From assembly GCF_004310285.1 (NCBI RefSeq), contig NZ_SISF01000023.1:186001-250000 (forward strand): a stretch of DNA of 64,000 bases, written 5' to 3'. Below, piece after piece: positions 63,817-64,000 of this stretch. The stretch is from Agrobacterium cavarae (GTDB taxonomy: Bacteria; Pseudomonadota; Alphaproteobacteria; Rhizobiales; Rhizobiaceae). Position numbers and translations under genes: made by a program. Each line of letters opens with the position of its first letter. The first letter of the stretch is position 1. The notes under the pieces are model-generated. The model searched no databases. It had not been told where the DNA came from and saw nothing but the letters and a program-made list of their open reading frames with translations.

Positions 63817-64000
63817 ATGTCTCGACGAGCGCCACTGCCCCTAAAGCCTGGTACGGCTGCGCACCGCGCTTGGAACATGTCACGTATCCGAGGTAAAGAT
63901 ACAAAGCCAGAGCTGGTTGTTCGTCGCCTGCTGTTTGCCGACGGCTTTAGATACCGGTTACACGCTGCTGACTTACCTGGTCGGCCAGACATCGTGTTTC
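63817..64000 (+). CDS. vsr: Vsr-type DNA mismatch endonuclease, 3' part missing
   Basis: The first 61 residues are visible before the right edge: MSRRAPLPLKPGTAAHRAW, then MSRIRGKDTKPELVVRRLLF, DGFRYRLH and DLPGRPDIVF. The invariant PDIVF start of the Vsr catalytic region and the N-MSRIRGKDTKPE block are diagnostic of very-short-patch endonucleases. Vsr nicks T:G mismatches arising at 5-methylcytosine, so linkage to a C5-methyltransferase is functional. AGG lies 8 nt before ATG 63817. It starts 56 nt after the receiver gene. Confidence 0.88.
   Translation, partial: MSRRAPLPLKPGTAAHRAWNMSRIRGKDTKPELVVRRLLFADGFRYRLHAADLPGRPDIVF

Noticed and set aside
1..64000. CRISPR arrays, insertion sequences or an integrase gene
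   Set aside because: No regularly spaced repeats, transposase or integrase motifs were found by eye; the island at the right edge may carry them beyond the window.

Overview
The window looks like a chromosomal segment of an alphaproteobacterium of the Rhizobiaceae (Agrobacterium/Rhizobium type). The evidence is the gcrA cell-cycle regulator with GANTC sites in its putative promoter, a phoR-pstSCAB-phoU-phoB block, an argD-argF-hslO run, a SAM-II riboswitch in front of metZ, a two-domain dcd gene, a podJ-like polarity gene, a Rhizobiaceae-style intergenic repeat and generally GC-rich codon use. Species cannot be fixed from the sequence alone.

Layout. 1-2.4 kb: an ECF sigma factor / ChrR zinc anti-sigma pair with a TGATCC promoter, a DUF2177 membrane protein, a divergent FAD-dependent oxidoreductase cut by the left edge, and Pmp3. 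2.7-5.6 kb: orphan small genes and two visibly broken genes (a frameshift and an amber codon) next to tRNA-Thr(CGT). 5.7-9.2 kb: a nitronate monooxygenase-like gene with a palindromic operator, a membrane protein and a polyphosphate kinase 2. 9.4-17.4 kb: the phosphate-starvation block with a Pho box before pstS. 17.5-25.8 kb: an immunity-protein-like orphan, gcrA, argD, argF, hslO, apaG, metZ with its riboswitch, dcd and tRNA-Gly(CCC). 25.9-28 kb: small genes, a cold-shock gene and an NAD(P)H:quinone oxidoreductase-like gene. 28.2-33.5 kb: a Ugp-like ABC importer with a sugar-phosphate isomerase-like gene. 33.8-41.6 kb: an orphan solute-binding protein, a LuxR-type regulator, pyrD, a CAP-domain lipoprotein, a TPR-methyltransferase, two tandem YitT proteins, and an Rrf2 regulator with an AhpD-like target. 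41.7-46.8 kb: the ligase-associated repair helicase and PdeM nuclease, then TIGR02186 and a TauE/SafE exporter. 47-57.3 kb: podJ and a fatty-acid beta-oxidation operon.

57.6-64 kb is accessory DNA. Just downstream of tRNA-Phe(GAA) there is a permease pseudogene with several frameshifts, an unrecognised gene, and then a tightly coupled operon: a DNA C5-cytosine methyltransferase; a soluble protein with an Hsp90/MORC-like GHKL ATPase domain fused to a histidine-kinase core; a receiver-domain protein with an unknown C-terminal half; and a Vsr-type endonuclease cut by the right edge. The first two gene junctions overlap by 4 nt. This is the most interesting part of the window: a restriction/modification-like locus that appears to be wired to a two-component phosphorelay.

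Shared regulation. The same 16-bp operator core lies upstream of the nitronate monooxygenase gene and of the beta-oxidation operon, 44 kb apart, suggesting one regulator for both. The phosphate block has a Pho box. metZ is under SAM control. The helicase and Rrf2 genes diverge across a strong inverted repeat.
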